NCBI RefSeq assembly: GCF_014654675.1 | Contig: NZ_BNBC01000043.1 | Coordinates: forward strand, 39,946-83,526 | Source: Streptomyces spiralis | GTDB taxonomy: Bacteria; Actinomycetota; Actinomycetes; Streptomycetales; Streptomycetaceae | DNA length: 43,581 nt | Direction: 5' to 3' | In this document: positions 1 to 7,788 of the stretch, in pieces | Layout: every line of letters begins with the position of its first letter | Position numbering within the stretch: position 1 is the first letter of the stretch | Translations under genes and position numbers: made by a program | Notes under the pieces: generated by a model | Seen by the model: the letters and a program-made list of their open reading frames with translations, nothing else | Database searches by the model: none | Told to the model about the DNA's origin: nothing

Positions 1-1
1 C

Positions 2-439
2 GAGGCCCTGCCCAGGGACCGGCCGCTGACCGTGGTCACCGCGTCCCTGCCGGTCGCGGGCACCCTCGCCGAGGCCGACAACATCTCGGTGCTGCTCCTC
101 GGCGGCCGGGTGCGCGCGGGCACGCTCGCGACCGTCGACCACTGGACGACGAAGATGCTGGCCGGCTTCGTCCTCGACCTCGCCTACATCGGCGCCAACG
201 GCATCTCCCGCGAACACGGCCTGACCACGCCCGACCCCGCGGTCAGCGAGGTCAAGGCACAGGCCATGCGGGCCGCCCGGCGCACCGTGTTCGCCGGGGT
301 GCACACCAAGTTCGGCGCGGTCAGCTTCTGCCGGTTCGCGGAGGTGGGCGCGCTGGAGGCGATCGTGACCAGCACGCTGCTCCCGGCGGCCGAGGCCCAC
401 CGGTACGCCCTGCTCGGCCCGCAGGTCGTCCGGGTCTGA
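2..439 (+). CDS. DeoR/GlpR-family transcriptional regulator, C-terminal part
   Basis: This is the sugar-phosphate-sensing C-terminal half (about 145 residues) of a DeoR-type repressor; the N-terminal helix-turn-helix lies outside the window. The segment AYIGANGISREHGLTTPD, followed by SEVKAQAM and HTKFG, is the conserved DeoRC core that binds phosphorylated sugar effectors. The gene ends 87 bp before the start of a sugar-binding lipoprotein on the same strand, so it is likely the local regulator of the import operon at 527-4645. The effector cannot be read from the sequence. Confidence 0.88.
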   Translation, partial: EALPRDRPLTVVTASLPVAGTLAEADNISVLLLGGRVRAGTLATVDHWTTKMLAGFVLDLAYIGANGISREHGLTTPDPAVSEVKAQAMRAARRTVFAGVHTKFGAVSFCRFAEVGALEAIVTSTLLPAAEAHRYALLGPQVVRV

Positions 440-526
440 CCCTCCCACCCCCTCCCACGGGCGTCTTCGTACCCACCGATGCCCCTTATCCCCCTATACG
501 TCTCCCTCTACGTCCAGGAGCGATCC

Positions 527-1900
527 ATGCGAACCCAGAGCCGACGACGACCGCCGCGGGCCACGCTCGCCGCGGTCGCCGCAGGGACGCTGCTCGCCCC
601 GCTGCTCTCCGGCTGCTGGGTCGGGGCGGGCGGAGCCGGGTCCGGCGGCGACTCCATCAACGTCCTGATGGTCAACAACCCGCAGATGGTGGAGTTGCAG
701 AAGCTCACCAAGGCGCACTTCACCAAGGAGACCGGCATCAAGGTGAACTTCACCGTCCTGCCGGAGAACGACGTCCGCGACAAGATCAGCCAGGACTTCG
801 CCAACCAGGCCGGCCAGTACGACGTGGCCACCCTGTCCAACTACGAGATACCGATCTACGCCCGCAACGGCTGGCTGCACCCCATGGACGCCTACGTCGC
901 CCAGGACCGCGCCTTCGACCAGCAGGACGTGCTGGAGCCGATGCGCCAGTCGCTCACCGCCGACGACGGAAAGCTCTACGGCGAACCCTTCTACGGCGAG
1001 TCGTCCTTCCTCATGTACCGCAAGGACGTGTTCGCGGCGAAGGGCCTGACCATGCCCGCCCATCCCACCTGGCAGCAGGTCGCCGACCTCGCCGCGAAGG
1101 CGGACGGCGCGCGGCCCGGGATGAAGGGCATCTGTCTGCGCGGCCTGCCCGGCTGGGGCGAGCTGATGGCGCCGCTGACGACGGTGGTGAACACCTTCGG
1201 CGGCACCTGGTTCGACAAGGACTGGAAGGCGCGCCTGGACTCCCCCGAGTTCGAGAAGGCGACGAAGTTCTATGTCGACCTCGTGCGCGAGCACGGCGAG
1301 TCCGGCGCCTCCCAGTCCGGCTTCGCCGAGTGCCTGAACAACATGACCCAGGGCAAGGTCGCCATGTGGTACGACGCCACGAGCGCGGCCGGCTCCCTGG
1401 AGGCCAAGGGCTCCCCCGTCAAGGGCAAGGTCGGCTACGCCCCCGCGCCGGTGGAGCGGACCAAGTCCTCCGGCTGGCTCTACACCTGGGCCTGGGGCAT
1501 CCAGCAGTCCTCCCGCAACCCCGACAAGGCCTGGAAGTTCGTCTCCTGGGCGTCCGGCAAGGGGTACGAGCAGCTCGTCGGCGACACCTCCGGCTGGTCG
1601 AACGTCCCCGCGGGCAAGCGCGCCTCGACGTACGACAACCCCGCCTACCGCGCGGAGGCCGCCGCGTTCGAGGCGACCACGAGGGACGCCATCGAGGGCG
1701 CCCGGCCGAACGACCCCGGCGTGCAGCCGCGGCCCGCGCCCGGCATCCAGTTCGTCGGCATCCCCGAGTTCACCGACCTCGGCACCAAGGTCTCCCAGGA
1801 GATCAGCGCGGCCGTCGCCGGACGCCAGTCCGTCGAGTCGGCCCTGAACAAGTCCCAGAAACTCGCCGAGAAGATCTCCAAGGAGTACGAGGGACGATGA
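527..1900 (+). CDS. Sugar/polyol ABC transporter substrate-binding lipoprotein
   Basis: Family 1 extracellular solute-binding protein, 457 aa, expected to capture a sugar or polyol outside the cell and deliver it to the two permeases downstream. The start at 527 is chosen because AGGAG ends 6 nt before it and the product then begins with a basic n-region, a hydrophobic stretch and a lipobox (LLSGC, lipidated Cys about residue 30). In-frame starts further upstream (479) would add an odd non-signal extension. Length and the body (NVLMVNNPQM near the mature start, periodic Trp and Tyr of a sugar cleft) fit the family. The stop overlaps the next gene as ATGA, showing translational coupling. Because a dehydrogenase follows, a polyol such as sorbitol or mannitol is a reasonable guess, not a demonstrated substrate. 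Confidence 0.92.
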   Translation: MRTQSRRRPPRATLAAVAAGTLLAPLLSGCWVGAGGAGSGGDSINVLMVNNPQMVELQKLTKAHFTKETGIKVNFTVLPENDVRDKISQDFANQAGQYDVATLSNYEIPIYARNGWLHPMDAYVAQDRAFDQQDVLEPMRQSLTADDGKLYGEPFYGESSFLMYRKDVFAAKGLTMPAHPTWQQVADLAAKADGARPGMKGICLRGLPGWGELMAPLTTVVNTFGGTWFDKDWKARLDSPEFEKATKFYVDLVREHGESGASQSGFAECLNNMTQGKVAMWYDATSAAGSLEAKGSPVKGKVGYAPAPVERTKSSGWLYTWAWGIQQSSRNPDKAWKFVSWASGKGYEQLVGDTSGWSNVPAGKRASTYDNPAYRAEAAAFEATTRDAIEGARPNDPGVQPRPAPGIQFVGIPEFTDLGTKVSQEISAAVAGRQSVESALNKSQKLAEKISKEYEGR

Positions 1901-2835
1901 CCGCCACGACCACGGCCCCTCTGGCCGGCACCCCCGCACGCACCACCCGGCAGCCCTCGGCCCGGCTGCGCGCCTGGGCCACCCGGGCCCCGCTGCTGCC
2001 CGCGCTCGTCTTCATGATCGCCGTGACCCAGCTGCCGTTCGTGGCCACGCTGGTGATCTCCTTCTTCGACTGGAACGCCCTCTACCCCAAGGCCCGCCAC
2101 TTCACCGGCCTGGACAACTACCACCAGGTGCTGACCGACGCGGACCTGCGCCACTCGGTGTGGACCACCGTGCTGCTGACGGTCGCGGTGGTGCTGGCCA
2201 GCCTGGTCCTGGGCCTGGTCCTCGCCCTGCTCCTGGACCGCCGATTCCCCGGCCGGGGCGCGGTACGGACCCTGCTGATCGCGCCGTTCCTGGTGGTGCC
2301 CGTGGCCGCGGCCCTGCTGTGGAAACACGTGCTCTACAACCCCGAGTACGGCCTGTTCAACGGCCTGCTGCACTACGTCGGCGGACCCCAGCCGGACTGG
2401 ATATCCAACACCCCGCTGCTCGCCGTCGAGGCCTCCCTGGTCTGGCAGTGGACGCCCTTCATGATGCTGATCCTGCTGGCGGGACTGCAGAGCCGGGACC
2501 AGCAGCAGATCGAGGCGGCCCGGGTGGACGGCGCGGGCGACTGGCAGATCTTCGTCCACCTCACGCTCCCGCATCTGCGCCGCTACCTCGAACTCGGCGC
2601 CCTGCTGGGCTCGATCTACATCGTGCAGAACTTCGACGCGGTGTTCACGATCACCTCCGGCGGCCTGGGCACCGCCAACCTGCCCTACACCGTGTACCAG
2701 AGCTTCTACCAGGCCCACGAGAACGGCCTCGCCTCCGCCGCGGGCGTCCTCGTCGTCATCGGCTCCATCGTCATCGCGACCTTCGCCCTGCGCGTGGTGT
2801 CGTCCCTGTTCCGCGAGGAGGTGTCCCGCGCATGA
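1897..2835 (+). CDS. Sugar ABC transporter permease (MalF-type)
   Basis: Integral membrane subunit of a carbohydrate importer, 312 aa, with about six hydrophobic segments (first near residues 36-58) and the cytoplasmic EAA loop EAARVDGAGDWQIF that docks on the ATPase. It starts inside the stop of the binding protein (ATGA) and its own stop overlaps the next permease the same way. No ATP-binding gene occurs in the operon; Streptomyces sugar importers of this class commonly share the multitasking ATPase MsiK encoded elsewhere, which is the likely partner here. Confidence 0.93.
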   Translation: MTATTTAPLAGTPARTTRQPSARLRAWATRAPLLPALVFMIAVTQLPFVATLVISFFDWNALYPKARHFTGLDNYHQVLTDADLRHSVWTTVLLTVAVVLASLVLGLVLALLLDRRFPGRGAVRTLLIAPFLVVPVAAALLWKHVLYNPEYGLFNGLLHYVGGPQPDWISNTPLLAVEASLVWQWTPFMMLILLAGLQSRDQQQIEAARVDGAGDWQIFVHLTLPHLRRYLELGALLGSIYIVQNFDAVFTITSGGLGTANLPYTVYQSFYQAHENGLASAAGVLVVIGSIVIATFALRVVSSLFREEVSRA

Positions 2836-3659
2836 ACGCCGTTCTCCGCCGTAACGGTCTGGGGCTCGTGGCCTGGCTGGCCGGGATCGTGTTCTTCCTG
2901 CCCATCGCCTGGATGGCGCTGACGTCCTTCCACTCGGAGGCGGACGCGGCCACCAACCCGCCGTCCTTCGCCGCGTCGTTGACGCTCGACGGCTACCGCG
3001 AGTTCTTCGGCAGCGGCGGCGGGGCGAGCCCCTGGCCCGCCCTGGTCAACTCCGCGGTGGCGTCGGTGGTGTCGACGCTGCTGGTCCTCCTGCTGGCCCT
3101 GCCGGCGGCCTACGCGCTGTCGATCCGGCCGGTGAAGAAGTGGACCGACGTGCTGTTCTTCTTCCTGTCCACGAAGATGCTGCCGGCCGTGGCGGGCCTG
3201 CTGCCGGTCTACCTCTTCGCCAAGAACGCCGGGCTGCTGGACAACATCTGGCTCCTGGTCGTCCTCTACACCTCCATGAACCTGCCGATCGCGGTGTGGA
3301 TGATGCAGTCCTTCCTCGCCGAGGTGCCGGTCGCGGTCATCGAGGCGGCCCGCGTCGACGGCGCGCGCCTGCCCACGATCCTGGCCCGGGTGGTGGCCCC
3401 CATCGCCCTCCCCGGCATCGCCGCGACGGCCCTGATCTGCTTCATCTTCAGCTGGAACGAGCTGCTGTTCGCCCGAGTCCTGACGGGCGTGGTCGCCGAG
3501 ACCGCCCCCGTCTTCCTGACCGGCTTCATCACCAGCCAGGGCCTGTTCCTGGCCAAGGTGTGCGCCGCGTCGCTCGTCATCTCCCTGCCGGTGCTCGCCG
3601 CGGGGTTCGCCGCCCAGGACAAACTGGTCCAGGGCCTGTCGTTGGGAGCCGTGAAATGA
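2832..3659 (+). CDS. Sugar ABC transporter permease (MalG-type)
   Basis: Second membrane subunit of the importer, 275 aa, with six predicted transmembrane helices and an EAA loop (EAARVDGARLPTILARV) of the MalG branch. It forms the translocation pore with the product of the gene before it. Start and stop overlap both neighbours by 4 nt (ATGA at 2832 and 3656), so the whole set 527-4645 reads as one translationally coupled operon. Confidence 0.93.
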   Translation: MNAVLRRNGLGLVAWLAGIVFFLPIAWMALTSFHSEADAATNPPSFAASLTLDGYREFFGSGGGASPWPALVNSAVASVVSTLLVLLLALPAAYALSIRPVKKWTDVLFFFLSTKMLPAVAGLLPVYLFAKNAGLLDNIWLLVVLYTSMNLPIAVWMMQSFLAEVPVAVIEAARVDGARLPTILARVVAPIALPGIAATALICFIFSWNELLFARVLTGVVAETAPVFLTGFITSQGLFLAKVCAASLVISLPVLAAGFAAQDKLVQGLSLGAVK

Positions 3660-4645
3660 AGGCCGCCGTCATCGAGTCCGTGGGCCGCGCCGTCGTCACC
3701 GAGGTCCCGGACCCGACGCCCGGTCCGCGCGAGGTCGTCGTGGAGGTCGCCGCCTGCGGCCTGTGCGGGACGGACCTGCACATCCTCCAGGGCGAGTTCG
3801 CGCCCAAGCTGCCGATCGTGCCGGGCCACGAGTTCGCCGGCGATGTGGTCGGCGTCGGCGCCCAGGTCACGGAGGTCTCGGTCGGCGACCGGGTGGCGGT
3901 GGACCCGTCCCTGTACTGCTACGAGTGCCGGTACTGCCGCACCGGCCACAACAACCTGTGCGAGCGCTGGGCGGCGATCGGCGTGACGACGGCGGGGGGC
4001 GCGGCCCGGTACGCGGTGGCGCCGGTGGCCAACTGCGTCAGGCTGCCGGAGCACGTCCGCACCGAGGATGCGGCGCTGGTGGAGCCGCTGTCGTGCGCGG
4101 TGCGCGGCTACGACGTGCTCCAGTCGCGGCTCGGCGCCCATGTGCTGATCTACGGCTCCGGGACCATGGGCCTGATGATGCTGGAGCTGGCCAAGAGGAC
4201 GGGAGCGGCGAGCGTGGACGTCGTGGACCTGAACCCGGCCCGGCTTGAGACGGCCCGGCGGCTGGGCGTGTCGGCGTCGGCGGCGAGCGCGGACGAACTG
4301 GACCGCCCGCAGGGCTGGGACGTGGTGGTCGACGCGACCGGCAACGCGGCGGCCATCCAGGACGGCCTGGACCGGGTGGCGAAGGCCGGCACGTTCCTCC
4401 AGTTCGGCGTCGCCGACTACGCCACACGGGTGACGATCGACCCGTACCGCATCTACAACCAGGAGATCACGATCACCGGCTCCATGGCCGTGCTGCACAG
4501 CTTCGAGCGGGCGGCGGAGCTGTTCGCGAACGGGGTGCTGGACCCGGAGGTCTTCATCAGCGACCGGATCCCGCTGGAGCGCTACCCCGAGGCACTGGAG
4601 CAGTTCGCTTCGGGGCTGGGGCGGAAGATCGTGGTCGTGCCGTAG
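3656..4645 (+). CDS. Zinc-dependent medium-chain alcohol/polyol dehydrogenase
   Basis: MDR-family dehydrogenase, 329 aa, predicted to oxidise a sugar alcohol with NAD(P). Catalytic zinc ligands are visible as C37 (GLCGTD), H58-E59 (PGHEF) and E143 (EPLSC). The structural zinc lobe has four cysteines C88, C91, C94 and C102. The Rossmann motif is YGSGTMG (about 166-172). The gene is coupled to the importer (ATGA at 3656), so it probably acts on the imported compound, as in sorbitol or L-iditol dehydrogenase operons. Substrate and cofactor preference are not determinable here. Confidence 0.9.
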   Translation: MKAAVIESVGRAVVTEVPDPTPGPREVVVEVAACGLCGTDLHILQGEFAPKLPIVPGHEFAGDVVGVGAQVTEVSVGDRVAVDPSLYCYECRYCRTGHNNLCERWAAIGVTTAGGAARYAVAPVANCVRLPEHVRTEDAALVEPLSCAVRGYDVLQSRLGAHVLIYGSGTMGLMMLELAKRTGAASVDVVDLNPARLETARRLGVSASAASADELDRPQGWDVVVDATGNAAAIQDGLDRVAKAGTFLQFGVADYATRVTIDPYRIYNQEITITGSMAVLHSFERAAELFANGVLDPEVFISDRIPLERYPEALEQFASGLGRKIVVVP

Positions 4646-4670
4646 GCCGGGGCGGCGACGGGGGCGCGCC

Positions 4671-4716
4671 GCCCGTTCGGCGGGCAGGGGCGGGGCGCGT
4701 CACCCGTTCGCCGGGC
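4671..4716 (+). terminator. Tandem short hairpins after the import operon (candidate terminator)
   Basis: Two near-identical GC hairpins follow the dehydrogenase stop: GCCCG-TTCGG-CGGGC at 4671-4685 and CCCG-TTCGC-CGGG at 4703-4715. No T-tract follows. They may end the operon transcript; the stems are short, so confidence is low. Confidence 0.35.
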
Positions 4717-4726
4717 CGGGCCGCCA

Positions 4727-4761
4727 GGTAAGGGAACGGTAAAGCGCCCTCGTTCGTTACC
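4727..4761. promoter_or_regulatory. Imperfect inverted repeat just upstream of the terD-like gene
   Basis: GGTAA-GG-GAACG at 4727-4738 faces CGTTC-G-TTACC at 4751-4761 across 12 nt, matching at ten positions per arm with one bulge. It ends 6 nt before the ATG at 4768, where no clear ribosome binding site is seen. It could be an operator or an mRNA hairpin controlling the start. Confidence 0.4.
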
Positions 4762-4767
4762 CCCCAC

Positions 4768-6015
4768 ATGACAGCTATGACCCCCGGCTCGAACATCCCT
4801 CTCGCCGCCGCCCGCGTCTCGGTGGACGTGGCCGCTCCGGTGCGACTGGACGTCTCGGGCCTGCTGCTCACCGCCGACGGCAAGGTGCGCTCCGACGACG
4901 ACTTCATCTTCTACAACCAGCCGTCGGGCCCGGGCGTGACCTACCGCTCGGGCGGCGGCACCGCGCCGGACGCGATCACGGTCGACACCACGGCCGTACC
5001 GCCCGGCATCGAGAAGATCGTCGTCACCGCGAGCCCCGACGCCGCGGGGCAGACCTTCCAGGGCATCGAACCGACGGCCACCATCCGCAACGCGGACGAC
5101 AACAGCGTCCTGGCCACGTTCACGCCCCCGCAACTCGGCGCCGAGACGGCACTGGTGGTCGTCGAGATCTACCTGCGCAACGGCCAGTGGAAGGCGCGGG
5201 CCGTCGGCCAGGGGTACGCCGACGGCCTCGCGGGCATCGCGACCGACTTCGGCGTGACGGTGGAGGAACCGGAACCGGCACCGGCGGCCCCGCAGCAGCC
5301 GGTCGCTCCGCCGCACCCGGGCACGCCGCCGCAGCCGATGGCCCCGCCGCCGCCAGCCATGCAGCCCCAGGTCACCCCGCAGACCCCGCCCGCTCCCCCG
5401 GCCCCGCCGGCCGCCGCCGCTCCCGCGCCCGGCACCGGGAAGGTCAACCTCGACAAGGGCCGGGTCAGCCTGCAGAAGAACCAGACCGTGTCCCTGGTCA
5501 AGGGCGGCCGCCCGCTGCTGTCCCGGGTGCAGATGGGCCTCGGCTGGGAGCCCGCCTTCCGCGGCGCGGACATCGACCTGGACGCCTCCGTCATCGCCTA
5601 CGGCCCGCAGCGCAACCACATCGACAGCTGCTACTTCGGCAAGCTGGCCATCCTGAACGGCGCGGTCAAGCACTCCGGCGACAACCTCACGGGCGAGGGC
5701 GCGGGCGACGACGAGGTGATCACGGTCGACCTCGGGCGCCTTCCGCAGGAGGTCACCGGCCTGGTCTTCACGGTCAACTCCTTCTCCGGCCAGAAGTTCA
5801 CCGACGTCGCCAAGGCCTACTGCCGCCTCCTGGACGCCACCAGCGGCGAGGAGCTGGTGCGCTTCGACCTCACCCACGCCGAGGCCCAGACCGGCGTGAT
5901 GATGGCCAAGCTGATCCGCCAGTTCTCCGGCGAGTGGGAGATGACGGCCATGGGCGACTTCGTCAAGGCCCGTACCGTACGGAACATGGTGAAGCCGGCG
6001 GCCCAGGCACTGTAG
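4768..6015 (+). CDS. Double-domain TerD-family protein
   Basis: Tellurium-resistance/stress family protein, 415 aa. Domain 1 (about residues 5-165) has the TerD start TPGSNIPL and an acidic DGKVRSDDDFIFYNQP loop. A Pro/Ala/Gln linker spans about 167-222. Domain 2 (about 225-410) contains the canonical calcium-binding segment HSGDNLTGEGAGDDE (302-316) followed by VITVDL. TerD domains are cytoplasmic calcium-binding stress proteins; which stress acts here is unknown. Most TerD proteins are single-domain (about 190 aa), so this is the fused two-domain form. An ATG 9 nt downstream (4777) is an alternative start. Confidence 0.9.
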   Translation: MTAMTPGSNIPLAAARVSVDVAAPVRLDVSGLLLTADGKVRSDDDFIFYNQPSGPGVTYRSGGGTAPDAITVDTTAVPPGIEKIVVTASPDAAGQTFQGIEPTATIRNADDNSVLATFTPPQLGAETALVVVEIYLRNGQWKARAVGQGYADGLAGIATDFGVTVEEPEPAPAAPQQPVAPPHPGTPPQPMAPPPPAMQPQVTPQTPPAPPAPPAAAAPAPGTGKVNLDKGRVSLQKNQTVSLVKGGRPLLSRVQMGLGWEPAFRGADIDLDASVIAYGPQRNHIDSCYFGKLAILNGAVKHSGDNLTGEGAGDDEVITVDLGRLPQEVTGLVFTVNSFSGQKFTDVAKAYCRLLDATSGEELVRFDLTHAEAQTGVMMAKLIRQFSGEWEMTAMGDFVKARTVRNMVKPAAQAL

Positions 6016-6037
6016 GGCGCTGCCCGTACGACGGTCG

Positions 6038-6062
6038 GGGCGCCCTCACCCGCGGGGCGCCC
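6038..6062. terminator. Hairpin between convergent terD-like and tetR genes
   Basis: The self-complementary octamer GGGCGCCC occurs twice (6038-6045 and 6055-6062), able to pair with each other. It lies at the convergent 3' ends of the TerD-like gene (+) and the TetR gene (-), overlapping the TetR stop, and could terminate both. Confidence 0.45.
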
Positions 6063-6621
6063 GCAGCCCCTCCATCAGCAGGGACAGATACCGGCGGATC
6101 TGCCCGCCGTGCCCGTCCGCCAGCTCGGCGGCCGTCGCCACCCCGTGTGCCAGCCGCAGCAGCTCCACCGGCTCGATGTCGGCACGCAGGGCACCCTCCC
6201 GCCGGGCCGCCTCCACCATCCGGGTCGCGGCACCCTTGATCGAGGTGGCGCAGGCGGTGACCGCGCCGGGTGAGCCGTCCGTGACGGCCGACCCCAGCAG
6301 CGCCTTCAGCCCGCGCACCTGGATCGAGCCCACGCACAGCTCGTACAGCCATTCCGTCAGGGCCTCGCCCGGCGCCCGGCTGTCCGCCAGCTCGTCGGCG
6401 CGGGCGGCGATGGCCTGGATCCGGTCGACGTAGGCGGCCTCCAGCAGCGCGCGGCGGTTCGGGAAGTGCCGGTACAGCGTCCCGGATCCGACCCCGGCCC
6501 GCTTGGCGATCTCGTCGAGCGACGCGTTCTCCCCCTGCTCGGCGAAGGCTTCCGCCGCCACCTTCAGCAACCGCTCGTAGTTGCGCCGAGCGTCCGCGCG
6601 CATGGGCCTGACCCGCGTCAT
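6046..6621 (-). CDS. TetR-family transcriptional regulator
   Basis: 191-aa repressor-type protein. The N-terminal helix-turn-helix runs from about residue 14 to 58 with SLDEIAKRAGVGSGTLYRHF, a textbook TetR recognition helix; the C-terminal half is a ligand domain of the TetR_C/SBD-like kind. The start at 6621 is preferred over a longer upstream reading because AAGGAG lies about 8 nt before it and it begins directly before the HTH. It is divergent from the SnoaL-like gene at 6716, its most likely target, across 94 bp. Confidence 0.9.
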   Translation of the reverse strand: MTRVRPMRADARRNYERLLKVAAEAFAEQGENASLDEIAKRAGVGSGTLYRHFPNRRALLEAAYVDRIQAIAARADELADSRAPGEALTEWLYELCVGSIQVRGLKALLGSAVTDGSPGAVTACATSIKGAATRMVEAARREGALRADIEPVELLRLAHGVATAAELADGHGGQIRRYLSLLMEGLRAPRG

Positions 6622-6640
6622 CCAGATACTCCTTGCGAAC

Positions 6641-6707
6641 CGGAGGCCATCTCCGTATGTTAACGGGCACCAAACGGAGACTGTCCCCGGTTGACCGCCG
6701 AACGGAG
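6641..6707. promoter_or_regulatory. Candidate operator region between tetR and the SnoaL-like gene
   Basis: The 94-bp divergent spacer holds a perfect inverted repeat CGGAG-N5-CTCCG (6641-6655), a GTTAAC core with CCGT/ACGG flanks (6652-6665) and two copies of AACGGAG exactly 28 bp apart (6673 and 6701). Such motifs fit TetR autoregulation, but which one is bound cannot be decided by reading. Confidence 0.4.
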
Positions 6708-6715
6708 TCCGACAC

Positions 6716-7141
6716 ATGTCCAGCTCTCCCCCGGCCGACCCCGGCCCACGCGGTGTACTGGCCCGCTACCGCCGCGCGATCCTCGACAAGTCCGCCGACG
6801 ACCTCGCCGAGCTGTACGCGGTCGACGCGGTGCACGAGTTCCCGTTCCGCTTCCCCGGCCTGCCCGCGCTCTACCAGGGGCGCGAAGAGGTGCGCGCGGG
6901 CTACCGGGCGCTGTGGGGCGCGAGCCCCGCGCGCCCGGAGGCGGTCCACGAGGTGGCGGTGCACGAGTCCACCGACCCGGAGGTGATCACCGTCGAGCAG
7001 ACCGTCACCGGGACCGTGACCACCACCGGTGCACCCTTCGAGGTCCCCGGCCTGCTGGTGATGCGGGTCCGCGACGGCCTGCTCGTCCACGTCCGCGACT
7101 ACATGGACGGCCTCGCGGTCACCGGCGCGCTGCCGCGATGA
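6716..7141 (+). CDS. SnoaL-like/NTF2-fold protein
   Basis: 141-aa protein with the cone-shaped NTF2/SnoaL signature: an N-terminal helix (VLARYRRAILDKSADDLAEL), the YAVDAVHEFPF strand, a GREEVRAGYRAL helix and the closing strand pattern VRDGLLVHVRDYMDG. Members are small cyclases, isomerases or ligand-binding proteins; no specific function is evident. GGAG lies about 8 nt before the ATG. It is divergent from the TetR regulator, which probably controls it, as often seen for detoxification proteins. Confidence 0.85.
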   Translation: MSSSPPADPGPRGVLARYRRAILDKSADDLAELYAVDAVHEFPFRFPGLPALYQGREEVRAGYRALWGASPARPEAVHEVAVHESTDPEVITVEQTVTGTVTTTGAPFEVPGLLVMRVRDGLLVHVRDYMDGLAVTGALPR

Positions 7142-7143
7142 CC

Positions 7144-7176
7144 CGGCGGCCGGGCCCTCGGGCGGCCCGGCCGCCG
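7144..7176. terminator. Bidirectional terminator hairpin
   Basis: Perfect 13-bp arms CGGCGGCCGGGCC (7144-7156) and GGCCCGGCCGCCG (7164-7176) with a 7-nt loop lie between the convergent stops of the SnoaL-like gene and the TROVE remnant. No T-tract, as is usual in Streptomyces. Confidence 0.75.
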
Positions 7177-7181
7177 AGCCG

Positions 7182-7709
7182 TCAGACCGCCCACGGCCAG
7201 TCGGCGTTCCGCGCCGCCTCCAGCAGCGGGACCATCCGGAAGGCGGCGTCCGAGAGCCCCCCGAACACATGGCGGTTGCCCTTCCCCGACGGGCCGTGGC
7301 CGGCCCGGTAGCCCTCGAGGTTCCAGGTGTAGACCGGGATGTGGGCCGGGATCTGGGCGGTCGGGTCGCCGTGGCGGTTCGGGGCGTACTGCTCGTCGGT
7401 GACGATCAGCACCCGGTCGTGCTTGCGGTAGTGCCGGCGCACCGCCTCGGTGGTGTCGGTGCCGCCCAGGTTGCCGAAGCGGTCCAGGACCTTCAGCACG
7501 GACTCGCCCTTGCGGAACTCCACCGCGCTGCTGGTCGTACCGAACTCGACGAGGTCGGCGTGCGCGGCGCGCAGCGCGAGCGCGGTGCCGAAGATCGCCG
7601 CCGCGTCGGCCCGGTTGAGCTGCGAGCGCTCGGACACCTGCGACCAGAACATCGAACCCGAGCGGTCGACCAGCACGAGCGTCCGGCCCGGCAGCGCCGG
7701 CAACTTGGT
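7182..7709 (-). pseudogene. TROVE/Ro60-family protein, C-terminal VWA remnant
   Basis: Only the C-terminal third of a TROVE (Ro60/Rsr-like RNA-binding) protein is present: about 172 residues starting at PALPGRTLVLVDRSGSM, with an apparently intact von Willebrand A fold and MIDAS motif (DRSGS, GGTDT, TDEQ) and the usual end FRMVPLLEAARNADWPW. Full-length relatives are about 500 aa with a HEAT-like RNA-binding ring before this point. Upstream of about 7700 recognisable homology stops; the same frame stays open to an ATG at 7847 but that stretch is Cys/Arg-rich, non-homologous and overlaps the intein-like gene out of frame. The N-terminal about 330 residues are not found anywhere before phoX, so the gene is truncated or replaced, not merely frameshifted. 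A short VWA-only product cannot be excluded. Confidence 0.75.
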
Positions 7710-7788
7710 CAGGCGAATCTCTGAGTGTCGGTTCCAGCAAGCAGGTCCAGCACGCGACGGCACATTCCGGCAAGGCTTCCGGCACATC

